From Mucilaginibacter corticis (GTDB lineage: Bacteria; Bacteroidota; Bacteroidia; Sphingobacteriales; Sphingobacteriaceae): DNA of 64,000 bases. A program made the position numbers and the translations under genes. The DNA is taken from contig NZ_VLPK01000001.1 of NCBI RefSeq assembly GCF_007558865.1, positions 186,001 through 250,000 on the forward strand, written 5' to 3'. The notes beneath the pieces were generated by a model. The model was not told the DNA's origin and made no database searches. It saw nothing but the letters and a program-made list of their open reading frames with translations. Below, piece after piece: positions 50,851 through 59,555 of this stretch. The number at the start of each line of letters is the position of its first letter. Position 1 is the first letter of the stretch.

Positions 50851-51258
50851 ATGAGTAAAGAAAAAAAATACATATTCCCCGAAGAGGATAGCTTTGATCT
50901 GACCAACATGGTTAGAGAAGGTGTGCCATTTCCTTACTTTACCAAACTATCAAATCACATTCATTTTGATCTTGAAGATTGGTCGTCATACCTGCATCTT
51001 TCTGAGCGTACCATACAACGCTACAAAAAAGAGAACAAATCTTTTGATCCCCTCTACTCTGAAAGGATCTTGCAAATTGAGCTGCTTTATAAAAAAGGCA
51101 TTGCTGTTTTTGGCATAGCCGATAACTTTTATACCTGGATGGATACCGTAAGCCTGCCATTAGGTAATGTAAAGCCTAAAAATCTGTTAGATACCTCATT
51201 TGGCATTAACTCAATTTATGATGAGTTGGGCCGCATTGAACACGGCATACTGGCATGA
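50851..51258 (+). CDS. Xre/MbcA/ParS-type antitoxin
   Basis: The 135-residue protein fits the MbcA/ParS/Xre antitoxin family: an N-terminal helix-turn-helix region with YLHLSERTIQRYKKENKSF and the toxin-binding C-terminal domain with NFYTWMDTVSLPLGNVKPKNLLDTSFGINSIYDELGRIEHG. It should neutralise the RES toxin encoded next and bind DNA upstream of the module. The stop overlaps the toxin start (ATGA), as usual in these modules. Two repeated sites upstream are likely operators. Confidence 0.88.
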   Translation: MSKEKKYIFPEEDSFDLTNMVREGVPFPYFTKLSNHIHFDLEDWSSYLHLSERTIQRYKKENKSFDPLYSERILQIELLYKKGIAVFGIADNFYTWMDTVSLPLGNVKPKNLLDTSFGINSIYDELGRIEHGILA

Positions 51259-51713
51259 TTGTTTACCGGCTTAGCAGGCAGGCTTTTATTAATGATATAT
51301 CAGGGTACGGTGCTGAAAAAACCGGCGGCCGCTGGAATAGCAAAGGCGTTGCTGTTTTATACACGGCCGCGTCGCGCGCTTTAGCTGTAGTTGAGATAGC
51401 CGTTCACGTGCCCATAGGTATCATCCCTATAAACTATTTCATGGCAACCATTAACGTGCCTGAAAACGACATTAAAAAAGTTGATGTCGACGATCTGCCC
51501 GCAAACTGGAACACCAATCCTTTTGTGAAAGAGACACAGGCAATCGGTAATGATTTTATCCGCAAAAACGAGCACTTGGTATTACAGGTTCCTTCTGCAA
51601 CCGTGGCAGGTGATCATAACTATTTGGTTAACCCCCGGCATCTTGAATTCAAGAAAGTAAAGATCAAGAGCATTGATCCGTTTGTGTTTGATGTAAGGCT
51701 GTTTAAGAAATAG
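51255..51713 (+). CDS. RES-domain toxin
   Basis: The 152-residue RES-family protein has the three residues that name the family: Arg26 in GGRWNSKG, Glu47 in RALAVVEIAVH, and Ser114 in QVPSATVAGDHNYLVNP. RES toxins degrade NAD+ by hydrolysis or phosphorolysis and stop growth when free of antitoxin. All key residues are intact, so it is probably functional. It overlaps the antitoxin gene by 4 bases and converges on sdaA. Confidence 0.9.
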   Translation: MIVYRLSRQAFINDISGYGAEKTGGRWNSKGVAVLYTAASRALAVVEIAVHVPIGIIPINYFMATINVPENDIKKVDVDDLPANWNTNPFVKETQAIGNDFIRKNEHLVLQVPSATVAGDHNYLVNPRHLEFKKVKIKSIDPFVFDVRLFKK

Positions 51714-51723
51714 CCCTCTCAAA

Positions 51724-53151
51724 TTAACACTCGGGCAAGCTTAGCGGAATATTGATAGCCAGGCCGCCATCTGCTGTTTCTTTATATTTTGAGTTCATGT
51801 CCTGGGCTGTTTGCCACATGGTTTTTACCACTGCGTCTAAACTTACTTTAGCGTTATCCGGGTTGGTTTGTAGTGCCAGTTGTGATGCTGTGATGGCTTT
51901 AATGGCGCCCATAGTATTACGCTCGATACATGGCACCTGTACCAGGCCGCCTATCGGATCGCAGGTTAAGCCCAGGTGATGCTCCATAGCGATCTCTGCC
52001 GCCATCATTACCTGACGCTGCGAACCGCCCAAGCACTCTGTAAGAGCGGCTGCAGCCATTGCTGACGACACGCCTATTTCTGCCTGGCAACCACCCATTG
52101 CTGCTGATATGGTTGCTCCCTTCTTAAAAATACAGCCTATCTCTGACGCGGTCAATAAAAACTGGATGATCTGCTTATCAGTATAGCCATCGCAAAAAAC
52201 AATATAATATTGCAGTACGGCGGGTATAACACCGGCAGCTCCGTTTGTTGGCGCAGTAACCACCCGACCAAACGACGCATTCTCTTCGTTAACAGCTAAC
52301 GCGAAGCAGCTTACCCAATCTAAAATATTTTGGAAACTGCTGCCCGTTTTACGGATGGCGGTAACCCACTCATCAAAATTACTATATGTATTATTGCCTG
52401 CAAGTCGTTTATTAAGTTTTGCCGCGCGGCGCTCAACATTTAAGCCGCCGGGTAACTTACCCCGCGCATGGCTGCCGCGGTACATACACTCGGCCATGGT
52501 ATTAAAAATATTCAGCACCCCGGTGCGGGTTTCCAGTTCGGGGCGCCAGGCCAGTTCGTTCTCTGTTACTACCTCCGATATTTTGAGCCCGGTTTTCCTG
52601 CACCAATGCAGCAGGTCGCCGGCAGTATCTATCGGGAAAGGAAGATCAACCTCGGCCTTGTGCTGGCTCTGTTCGCCCTCTTTTACTACAAATCCACCGC
52701 CAATAGAGTAATAGGTTTCTGATATAGCTTTACCTGTATTTAAAAATACCTGAAAAGTTACGGCGTTAGGATGGTAAGGCAGGCTTTCATTAAACAGGAA
52801 CAGCAGGTCTTCATCTACTGTAAAATTTATTTCATGCTTGCCACCCAAAACCAGTTTATGACCGGTTCTGATCTGATCTATTTTAGGCCCTACCTGATCT
52901 ACCGCAAAGGTTACGGGGTCGTCACCGCTTAAGCCAAGCAACACTGCAATATCGGTACCATGCCCCCTGCCTGTTTTAGCAAGTGATCCGTATAGTAATA
53001 TTTTTACACCTGTCACCTCGTTAAGCGAGGCGCGTTCTTCAATAACCTGTACAAATTGCTGGGCGGCACGCCACGGGCCAAGCGTGTGTGAGCTTGACGG
53101 GCCAATGCCTATTTTAAACATGTCAAATACGGAGAGTTGTTCGCGTTGCAT
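51724..53151 (-). CDS. sdaA: L-serine ammonia-lyase (single-chain iron-sulfur type)
   Basis: The 475-residue protein fuses the beta domain ([21 protein letters not shown]) and the alpha domain ([68 protein letters not shown]). The cysteines in GGCQ, LTCDP and VPCIERN are those that hold the oxygen-sensitive [4Fe-4S] cluster. It converts L-serine to pyruvate and ammonia. It is monocistronic and converges on the RES module. Confidence 0.95.
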   Translation of the reverse strand: MQREQLSVFDMFKIGIGPSSSHTLGPWRAAQQFVQVIEERASLNEVTGVKILLYGSLAKTGRGHGTDIAVLLGLSGDDPVTFAVDQVGPKIDQIRTGHKLVLGGKHEINFTVDEDLLFLFNESLPYHPNAVTFQVFLNTGKAISETYYSIGGGFVVKEGEQSQHKAEVDLPFPIDTAGDLLHWCRKTGLKISEVVTENELAWRPELETRTGVLNIFNTMAECMYRGSHARGKLPGGLNVERRAAKLNKRLAGNNTYSNFDEWVTAIRKTGSSFQNILDWVSCFALAVNEENASFGRVVTAPTNGAAGVIPAVLQYYIVFCDGYTDKQIIQFLLTASEIGCIFKKGATISAAMGGCQAEIGVSSAMAAAALTECLGGSQRQVMMAAEIAMEHHLGLTCDPIGGLVQVPCIERNTMGAIKAITASQLALQTNPDNAKVSLDAVVKTMWQTAQDMNSKYKETADGGLAINIPLSLPEC

Positions 53152-53272
53152 CAGCCAAATTTACTTATTACAGCCCGTTTCAGCAGCATAAATAAGTATA
53201 AAATGAGATTTTTAATTTCGCTTTTTATTAGTATGTTGCATTAATTATCATAAACCTTATAAAACAAAAAAC

Positions 53273-53650
53273 ATGAATTATTATTTAGCAGTTCTTAAAA
53301 ATTACGCGCAGTTTACAGGCCGTGCAAGGCGCAGCGAATATTGGTATTTTGCACTGTTCAGCCTAATTATTTCAATTATTCTTATGGTTATTGGAAAGGC
53401 TATTGGCTTTATGGGCTTGTATAATATTTACTCGTTAGCCGTATTAATCCCTTCCATTGCGGTGGGTGTAAGGCGGATGCACGATGTAAACAAAAGCGGC
53501 TGGTTTATTTTAATACCTATTTATAACCTTATTCTGGCTTGTACAGACGGCACCCCGGGTGATAATAATTACGGACCAGATCCTAAAGGTAGAGAAGGCT
53601 TTGGCGCTGCCGATTATGAGAAGCCATTTGATATTGACCCTGCTAATTAA
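53273..53650 (+). CDS. DUF805 membrane protein
   Basis: The 125-residue protein matches DUF805: NYAQFTGRARRSEYWYFALFSLIISIILMV, then GVRRMHDVNKSGWFILIPIYNLILACTDGTPGDNNYGPDPKG. Three or four membrane segments are predicted. The family is widespread and of unknown function. Its stop overlaps the start of the next gene (TAATG), so they form a pair. Confidence 0.85.
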   Translation: MNYYLAVLKNYAQFTGRARRSEYWYFALFSLIISIILMVIGKAIGFMGLYNIYSLAVLIPSIAVGVRRMHDVNKSGWFILIPIYNLILACTDGTPGDNNYGPDPKGREGFGAADYEKPFDIDPAN

Positions 53651-53982
53651 TGTTATTAAATATGATATTTTGCAGCTATTTGAGTGTTATCAAATGGCTG
53701 CAAAATAACTTAATACCCTGTCCTTTTAAAAAACTGACAGGCATAGATTGCCCGGGCTGCGGGTTTCAACGTTCGCTGATATTTTTATTACAGGGCAATT
53801 TAAAACAAAGTGTTTATATGTACCCGGCGGCTATCCCAATTATAATTACTGTAATTATTGCATTAACTGCAAAAATCGCACCCGCCACAAAACAATCGCC
53901 TTTGTTCTTTCGCTATGCATATACGTTTACCGGGGTGCTAATAACTGCTTCTTATTTATTCAAAATAATAAACCGCTATTAG
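53650..53982 (+). CDS. DUF2752 membrane protein
   Basis: The 110-residue protein matches DUF2752 with the CPFKKLTGIDCPGCGFQRSLIFLLQGNLKQSVYMYPAA signature (two CxxC-like positions) and two or three membrane helices. The function is unknown. Its start overlaps the stop of the DUF805 gene and its stop abuts that of the RDD gene, with no base between. Confidence 0.85.
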   Translation: MLLNMIFCSYLSVIKWLQNNLIPCPFKKLTGIDCPGCGFQRSLIFLLQGNLKQSVYMYPAAIPIIITVIIALTAKIAPATKQSPLFFRYAYTFTGVLITASYLFKIINRY

Positions 53983-54747
53983 TTAAATAGTATCGATGCC
54001 GTTATTGGCAATAAGCGAATTATAATCGTTTAGGACGATCTCTAAAAATTGGTATTCATTTATTTCTTCAGGATAATTAACATTCAGGTATTTTTTTATG
54101 CGCAATGCCAGACGGTAAACCAAATTACTGTTACGGGTCATCCTAAAGTTTCTGATCACGTCATGTATCAGTGTAACATCCCTATCTGTCAATTGTACTA
54201 CTTCTTTATATGTGGGTTTATAGCCTTCTTCAGGGCTGTGAAATACCAGGTCGCTAAACCTGTTTAACGGTGCTGTTTTAATAACCGTTGTACCGGCTAC
54301 CATATCGCCAATGCGTTGTTTTTTATCAGAAAATGTCACCGTTACAACAGCGGCTGCCCCCATAGTAAGTCCAAAATCTATTATCCTGAAAAACCAACGC
54401 AGTAAATACTGGCCAATGCCCGGCCTGGTGCCGTTAAGGCTTATTACCTTTATTTTAACAAACCGTTTACCCAAACTTTGCCCGTTAAGAAACACCTCTG
54501 TTAAAAGATCATACAAAACACAAAACCCCAGCCATATACCAATCATTATTACAAATTTGGTAGGCCTCACCGGTCCGCGAGAATTAAGTTGGTCTGAATA
54601 TACCCCTACTAAAGCGGCTGTCATAACCCCGTATACCGATAAAAAAATGGCATAGTCAATAAATCTTGCAGCAATTCTTTCACTTAAGCTGGCCACAGCA
54701 TATTCAATATCAATATTTTGTGTGGTTGTTATTTTTACAATTTGCAT
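53983..54747 (-). CDS. RDD-family membrane protein
   Basis: The ATG at 54747 gives 254 residues (a TTG two codons upstream is possible). The RDD motif is in SLSERIAARFIDYAIFLSVYG, and GQSLGKRFVKIKVISLNGTRPGIGQYLLRWFFRIIDFG matches the second conserved part. About four membrane helices are followed by a soluble C-terminal domain (165-254). The gene is divergent from the SpoIIM-like operon, and RDD proteins often accompany SpoIIM/DUF4129/MoxR/DUF58 genes. Confidence 0.88.
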   Translation of the reverse strand: MQIVKITTTQNIDIEYAVASLSERIAARFIDYAIFLSVYGVMTAALVGVYSDQLNSRGPVRPTKFVIMIGIWLGFCVLYDLLTEVFLNGQSLGKRFVKIKVISLNGTRPGIGQYLLRWFFRIIDFGLTMGAAAVVTVTFSDKKQRIGDMVAGTTVIKTAPLNRFSDLVFHSPEEGYKPTYKEVVQLTDRDVTLIHDVIRNFRMTRNSNLVYRLALRIKKYLNVNYPEEINEYQFLEIVLNDYNSLIANNGIDTI

Positions 54748-54838
54748 GTGCAAAAAATATATTTAGTTAATAGAAGTACTTCTGCTTTAAAGATCAAATA
54801 TTTGTTGCTATTTTAACAAAAAAAATCTACTTAAACCA

Positions 54839-55816
54839 ATGCGTGAGGCTGTATTTATTAAACAGAATACCGAAAAATGGAAGACCTATGAAAATACGCC
54901 GGCCATTACCCCGGATGATGTTGCAGAACGGTTTATAATTATTACAGATGACCTGGCTTATTCCAAAACTTTTTACCCTAAATCTAAAACTACCGAATAT
55001 TTAAATAAGCTGGCTACAGGCTATCACCAGGATATATACAAGAACAAAAAAGAAAACACAAACCGGATACTGTTTTTTTGGAAGTTTGAATTGCCCTTGC
55101 TGTTTAAAAAGCACCATAAACAATTGCTGTACTCGTTTTTATTTTTCACCGTGTTTTTTTTGATGGGCTTATTATCCGCCAAATACGACAAAACCTTTGT
55201 ATCACTTATCCTGGGCGATGATTATGTAAACATGACCAATGCCAACATAGCCAAAGGCGATCCGTTTGGGGTTTATAAAAACGGCGACTCTTTTGCCATG
55301 CTTTACGCTATAGCAAGAAATAATTTATATATAACAGTATTAAACTTTGTAACCGGAATTTTTTGCGCCTTTGGCACCTTATATATATTATTAAACAATG
55401 GTTTAATGCTGGGTGCGTTTGAATATTTATTTATTAGCAAAGGGCTCGGCTTGCAGTCGACACTGGTAATCTGGATCCATGGCACACTTGAGATATCAAC
55501 TATAATTATTGCTGGATCGGCAGGCTTAGTTTTGGGTAAAAGTGTATTGTTCCCCACTACTTTTAGCCGTGCCATATCCATAAAAAAAGGCGCGTCAGAC
55601 GGTATGAAAATAATAGTAGGCATTTTACCGATAGTAGTAATAGCCGCCATATTTGAAAGCTTTGTTACCCGACATACAGAAATGCCGGTATGGCTTAGCG
55701 CGGGTATTTTATTAGTTTCATTTTCATTTATCACGTGGTACGTGATATTGTATCCGCTATATCTGCATCATAAAATTTCAACAACAAACAGTCAGAATAA
55801 TGAGCCAGAAAATTAA
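54839..55816 (+). CDS. Stage II sporulation protein M-like membrane protein
   Basis: The 325-residue protein matches the SpoIIM (DUF95) family: MREAVFIKQNTEKWKTYEN at the start, then four or five membrane helices (from about 100), with NLYITVLNFVTGIFCAFGTLYILLNNGLMLGAFEYLF and WIHGTLEISTIIIAGSAGLVLG. In non-sporulating bacteria the family is encoded with RDD, DUF4129, MoxR and DUF58 genes, as here, but its role is unknown. It overlaps the next gene by 17 bases. Confidence 0.88.
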   Translation: MREAVFIKQNTEKWKTYENTPAITPDDVAERFIIITDDLAYSKTFYPKSKTTEYLNKLATGYHQDIYKNKKENTNRILFFWKFELPLLFKKHHKQLLYSFLFFTVFFLMGLLSAKYDKTFVSLILGDDYVNMTNANIAKGDPFGVYKNGDSFAMLYAIARNNLYITVLNFVTGIFCAFGTLYILLNNGLMLGAFEYLFISKGLGLQSTLVIWIHGTLEISTIIIAGSAGLVLGKSVLFPTTFSRAISIKKGASDGMKIIVGILPIVVIAAIFESFVTRHTEMPVWLSAGILLVSFSFITWYVILYPLYLHHKISTTNSQNNEPEN

Positions 55817-56651
55817 GTTAGCTCAAAGCCGTACACAGGGCGAAGTCGTAGACGATAGCGTAATTTTTTTAAAGCAAAATATCTTCCCTTTACTTAAATC
55901 GTATTTTTCAATATGCGGCATATTTTGGGTTGCAGGTATTATAATTTCAATTTTAAGTAAAACACAAACCTTTGAATTACAACAGCAGGAAGAATCTATA
56001 TATACGGTAACCTATTTTGTAACCTTGCTATTTAGTTATATCAACTTCACCCTCGGCATGTTAACGTCCTTATCGTACATAAAATTTTATTTAGATAAAG
56101 GCAACCAGCCGCCAACTGTTCAGGAAGTTTGGGACTATGTTAAATATTACTTTTTAAAGGTTTTTGGCAGCGCAATAGTATTGACACTTTTTACCGCGCT
56201 GGGTGCATTCATGTGTTTCATCCCCGGCATTTATTTACTGCCTGTAAACTTGCTGATCATAACTGTAATGGTAATGGAGAATGAAAGTTTGTCAAATGCT
56301 TTCAGGCGCGGGTTTCAATTGATTAAAAACGAATGGTGGAACCTAATGGGTGTGCTATTAGTTACATCTATTGTAACCATTTCATGTATGGCATTGCTGG
56401 TGATCCCGGTAGTTTTAGTTGTAGTTGCATTGTTATACTTAACTAATGTTAACCATTCAAATACCGTAAGCATGGCTGCAACAGTAACTTATCATGCCCT
56501 GCAATTTCTGTTTGTTTTCCCTGCGATATCATTGGCCCTATTTTATTTTAATTTGAATGAAAAGCTTGATGATAACGGTTTAATGCAACGCATTGCCGCA
56601 CTCGGAACAAAACAGGAAAGCAACGATGAGCCAACTACTGAGGATTATTGA
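55800..56651 (+). CDS. Multi-helix membrane protein of the SpoIIM/MoxR gene group
   Basis: The 283-residue protein has six hydrophobic segments (roughly 35-55, 70-93, 118-150, 155-170, 180-215 and 235-252). The motif MVMENESLSNAFRRGFQLIKNEWWNLMGVLL resembles the glycerophosphoryl-diester phosphodiesterase membrane domain. No active site is visible. It overlaps the SpoIIM-like gene by 17 bases and lies 2 bases before the DUF4129 gene. Confidence 0.7.
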   Translation: MSQKIKLAQSRTQGEVVDDSVIFLKQNIFPLLKSYFSICGIFWVAGIIISILSKTQTFELQQQEESIYTVTYFVTLLFSYINFTLGMLTSLSYIKFYLDKGNQPPTVQEVWDYVKYYFLKVFGSAIVLTLFTALGAFMCFIPGIYLLPVNLLIITVMVMENESLSNAFRRGFQLIKNEWWNLMGVLLVTSIVTISCMALLVIPVVLVVVALLYLTNVNHSNTVSMAATVTYHALQFLFVFPAISLALFYFNLNEKLDDNGLMQRIAALGTKQESNDEPTTEDY

Positions 56652-56653
56652 TA

Positions 56654-57400
56654 ATGCGTAAAATAACAGCTGTTTTTTTATTACTGTTCGCTTTTGCACA
56701 TACCATTTATGGTAAAGGCGTTACCGTGCAAAAAAAGATAGTTAAACAGTCCGTAGTGATGCAGATCGACAGCTCAAAAGTGACGGTCCGTAAATTTGAT
56801 ACCGCTGCAATAAACACCTACCTGAAACAACCGGAATTTAACTATCATGAGTCGGATAAACCGACTTCATGGTGGGATAGATTCTGGGATTGGCTATGGC
56901 ATTATTTGGATAGCCTGTTCAGCAAAAAAGATAAAAGCATGCCGGAGAGTCCCGGGTTACCTGTTAAGTATATTTTGATTGCACTACTGGTGGGCCTGGC
57001 CATATGGTTTGTTATAAAATTAGCCGGAATTGATAATATATTTAACCGCCGCGCCAAAAAGGTAGACCTGTTGCAAACAGAACTGGTTGAAAACATAAAT
57101 GAGATATCTTTTAACGAGCAAATTGAAAAAGCGGTAATGGCCGGCAATTACAGGTTAGCGGTAAGATTTCTTTACCTGCAATGCCTTAAACAGTTAAACG
57201 ATGCAAAACTTATCCATTGGCAAATTGAAAAAACCAATACAGCCTATCTTAACGAATTGACTAACAGCGGGCAAAAACAGCATTTCAAGCTACTTACCCG
57301 TCAATTTGAATATGTATGGTACGGCGGGTTTGTGATAGATAAACCACTGTACGAAGAAATCAATACACTGTTCACAAATTTCAACAAAACACTGGCGTGA
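56654..57400 (+). CDS. DUF4129 domain protein
   Basis: The ATG at 56654 gives 248 residues with a signal peptide (MRKITAVFLLLFAFAHTIYG). One membrane helix is at about 106-125. The DUF4129 domain follows, ending NYRLAVRFLYLQCLKQLNDAKLIHW...FEYVWYGGFVIDKPLYEEI. DUF4129 occurs in transglutaminase-like and MoxR-associated clusters and its role is unknown. It overlaps the next gene by 4 bases. Confidence 0.85.
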   Translation: MRKITAVFLLLFAFAHTIYGKGVTVQKKIVKQSVVMQIDSSKVTVRKFDTAAINTYLKQPEFNYHESDKPTSWWDRFWDWLWHYLDSLFSKKDKSMPESPGLPVKYILIALLVGLAIWFVIKLAGIDNIFNRRAKKVDLLQTELVENINEISFNEQIEKAVMAGNYRLAVRFLYLQCLKQLNDAKLIHWQIEKTNTAYLNELTNSGQKQHFKLLTRQFEYVWYGGFVIDKPLYEEINTLFTNFNKTLA

Positions 57401-58560
57401 AAGACTTAAAGATATACCTTTCTATAGCTACTGTTTTGCTGATCTTTTATGTGATGGCATTATACAACCGGCCAAAGGCTCTTGATTGGTCTCAGCGATT
57501 ATTCGATACGGATAAAACGCCATTCAGCACCTATATTCTTTACAACCGGTTAAACGATATTTTCCCGAATGCCAGGGTCGAAGCGGTGCGTGAACCGGTT
57601 TTTAATGTGTTGGACGATGATAGTTTGAAAGGTTGTACGTATATAATTATTGCTAATTACATTAACCCCACAAAGTTTGATTACCAAAAGCTTGAGCGAT
57701 TCATTAAAAACGGGAATGATGTGTTTATTGCGGCTTCTGGTTTTGGGCAGGTATTAATTAAGCATTACCAGGTTGGTACAAATTCTGAATTTGAAAGCGC
57801 GGGTACAAAGCTGGTCAATAAATCGCTTGATACAAATTTTGTTAAAAAGCCAAAAAGAGATCTCAGCAACAATTACTTCTCTGATTTTGACACCTCAAAA
57901 ATGACCGTACTGGGCAAAAATAGTTTGGGCGATGTTAACTTCTTAAAATGCACTATCGGAAAAGGGAATCTCTACTTAAACGCCAACCCATTACTTTACA
58001 CCAATTACGCGATGGCAGATCTTGCGACGTTAAAGTATGCGCAATCATCTTTATCTTATTTAAAAAGCGGCAATAAGGTACTGTGGGATGAATATTATAC
58101 CCGCGGCCGTGCCGGCGCTGATAACCCTTTACGCGTTTTTTTAGATAACGCTTCGTTAAGATGGGCATTTTACTTAACCTATGCCGGTTTATTGCTGTTT
58201 GTATTGTTCCAGGTAAAACGCCGGCAACGTATTATACCCGTTATTGAACCGCTTAAAAATGCTACTGTTGATTTTGTAACCGTTGTAGGCCAGGTGTATT
58301 ACGAACGGCGAGACAACAATGATCTGGCCCAAAAGAAGATCCTGTATTTCCTGGATTATCTGCGCACGCAGTATTATTTAAAAACCAACAAGCTTGATAT
58401 AGAATTTATTGAAGCATTCTCAAATAAAACAGGGGTAAGTAAAGCTTTTGCAGCCGAACTGGTAAATCACATTAATTACATCAACCAACAAACCAAAGTA
58501 AACGACCACGAACTGATTGTATTGAACCAACTGATAGAAAAATTTTACTCTCAATCCTGA
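57397..58560 (+). CDS. DUF4350 domain membrane protein
   Basis: The 387-residue protein starts at a GTG that overlaps the previous stop (GTGA). It has an N-terminal helix (about 6-23), a DUF4350-type periplasmic domain (QRLFDTDKTPFSTYILYNRL...KLERFIKNGNDVFIAASGFGQV) and a second helix (about 267-284). A cytosolic C-terminal domain of about 100 residues follows. DUF4350 folds like a glutamine-amidotransferase-like domain. The gene lies between DUF4129 and MoxR. Confidence 0.85.
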   Translation: MKDLKIYLSIATVLLIFYVMALYNRPKALDWSQRLFDTDKTPFSTYILYNRLNDIFPNARVEAVREPVFNVLDDDSLKGCTYIIIANYINPTKFDYQKLERFIKNGNDVFIAASGFGQVLIKHYQVGTNSEFESAGTKLVNKSLDTNFVKKPKRDLSNNYFSDFDTSKMTVLGKNSLGDVNFLKCTIGKGNLYLNANPLLYTNYAMADLATLKYAQSSLSYLKSGNKVLWDEYYTRGRAGADNPLRVFLDNASLRWAFYLTYAGLLLFVLFQVKRRQRIIPVIEPLKNATVDFVTVVGQVYYERRDNNDLAQKKILYFLDYLRTQYYLKTNKLDIEFIEAFSNKTGVSKAFAAELVNHINYINQQTKVNDHELIVLNQLIEKFYSQS

Positions 58561-58568
58561 TTAAAGAT

Positions 58569-59546
58569 ATGGAAGACGAAATATTTGAACAAAGAACAGA
58601 CTTGGGCAGGCTTAGCGCCGCTGTCGAGCAGATAAAGGCCACATTGGCTAAGATCATCGTAGGGCAGCATGACGTTATTGAACTGATCATTGCGGGCATA
58701 CTGGCCGACGGGCATATTTTAATTGAAGGTGTACCCGGTGTAGCAAAAACATTAACCGCTAAACTTGTTGCCAAAGCTATTGACGCCCAATATTCGCGGA
58801 TCCAGTTTACGCCAGACCTAATGCCGTCGGACGTATTGGGGACGTCTGTTTTTAGCCCTAAAACCAGCGAATTTGAGTTTAGGCGCGGGCCTATCTTCGG
58901 CAACATTGTTTTGATAGATGAGATAAACCGTTCACCTGCAAAAACCCAGTCGGCATTGTTTGAGGTGATGGAAGAGCGCCAGGTAACCATTGACGGGCAA
59001 ACCTATAAAATGCAGGAGCCCTTTATTGTGCTTGCCACCCAAAACCCGGTTGAGCAGGAAGGCACTTATCGCCTGCCCGAAGCGCAGCTTGACCGCTTTT
59101 TATTCAAGATAGAAATTAAATACCCAACGCTTGAAGAAGAGATCAGCATTATTACACAACAACATCAGCAAAACCCTTCGGACCAGCTAAGCCAAATAGC
59201 CCCGGTATTATCCATACAGGATGTTATAGCATTAAGGCAGCAGGTTAAGAGCCTGCATGTTGAGCCAAAACTGCTTGAATTTGTTGCCAAAATAATTCAC
59301 GAAACACGCAATAATAAGTCTTTATACCTGGGTGGATCGCCACGTGCATCGTTAGCTATAATTAACGCGGCTAAGGCTATAGCGGCAATTAAGGGCCGTG
59401 ATTTTATTACACCTGACGATATTATTTTAGTTGCACAGCCAGTGTTAAGGCACCGTATTATGATAACGCCCGACAAAGAAATGGAAGGCGTTACACCCGA
59501 TGAAGTGATCACACAAATAATTCAGAAAATTGAAGTGCCACGCTAA
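58569..59546 (+). CDS. MoxR-family AAA+ ATPase
   Basis: The 325-residue protein has Walker A GVPGVAKT (residues 57-64), the conserved QFTPDLMPSDVLGTSV, Walker B NIVLIDEINRSPAKTQSALFEVMEE, sensor 1 VLATQNPVEQEGTYRLPEAQLDRF and the lid motif GGSPRASLAIINAAKAIA. MoxR proteins remodel or activate partner proteins, frequently the DUF58 or vWA protein encoded next. Here the DUF58 gene follows 9 bases later. Confidence 0.95.
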   Translation: MEDEIFEQRTDLGRLSAAVEQIKATLAKIIVGQHDVIELIIAGILADGHILIEGVPGVAKTLTAKLVAKAIDAQYSRIQFTPDLMPSDVLGTSVFSPKTSEFEFRRGPIFGNIVLIDEINRSPAKTQSALFEVMEERQVTIDGQTYKMQEPFIVLATQNPVEQEGTYRLPEAQLDRFLFKIEIKYPTLEEEISIITQQHQQNPSDQLSQIAPVLSIQDVIALRQQVKSLHVEPKLLEFVAKIIHETRNNKSLYLGGSPRASLAIINAAKAIAAIKGRDFITPDDIILVAQPVLRHRIMITPDKEMEGVTPDEVITQIIQKIEVPR

Positions 59547-59555
59547 TACAAGCCG

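Noticed and set aside
53156..53163. TAAATTTG directly ahead of the sdaA start codon
   Set aside because: It fits the -7 consensus but is only 4 bases from the ATG, which would need a leaderless transcript, and no -33 partner is visible; probably chance.
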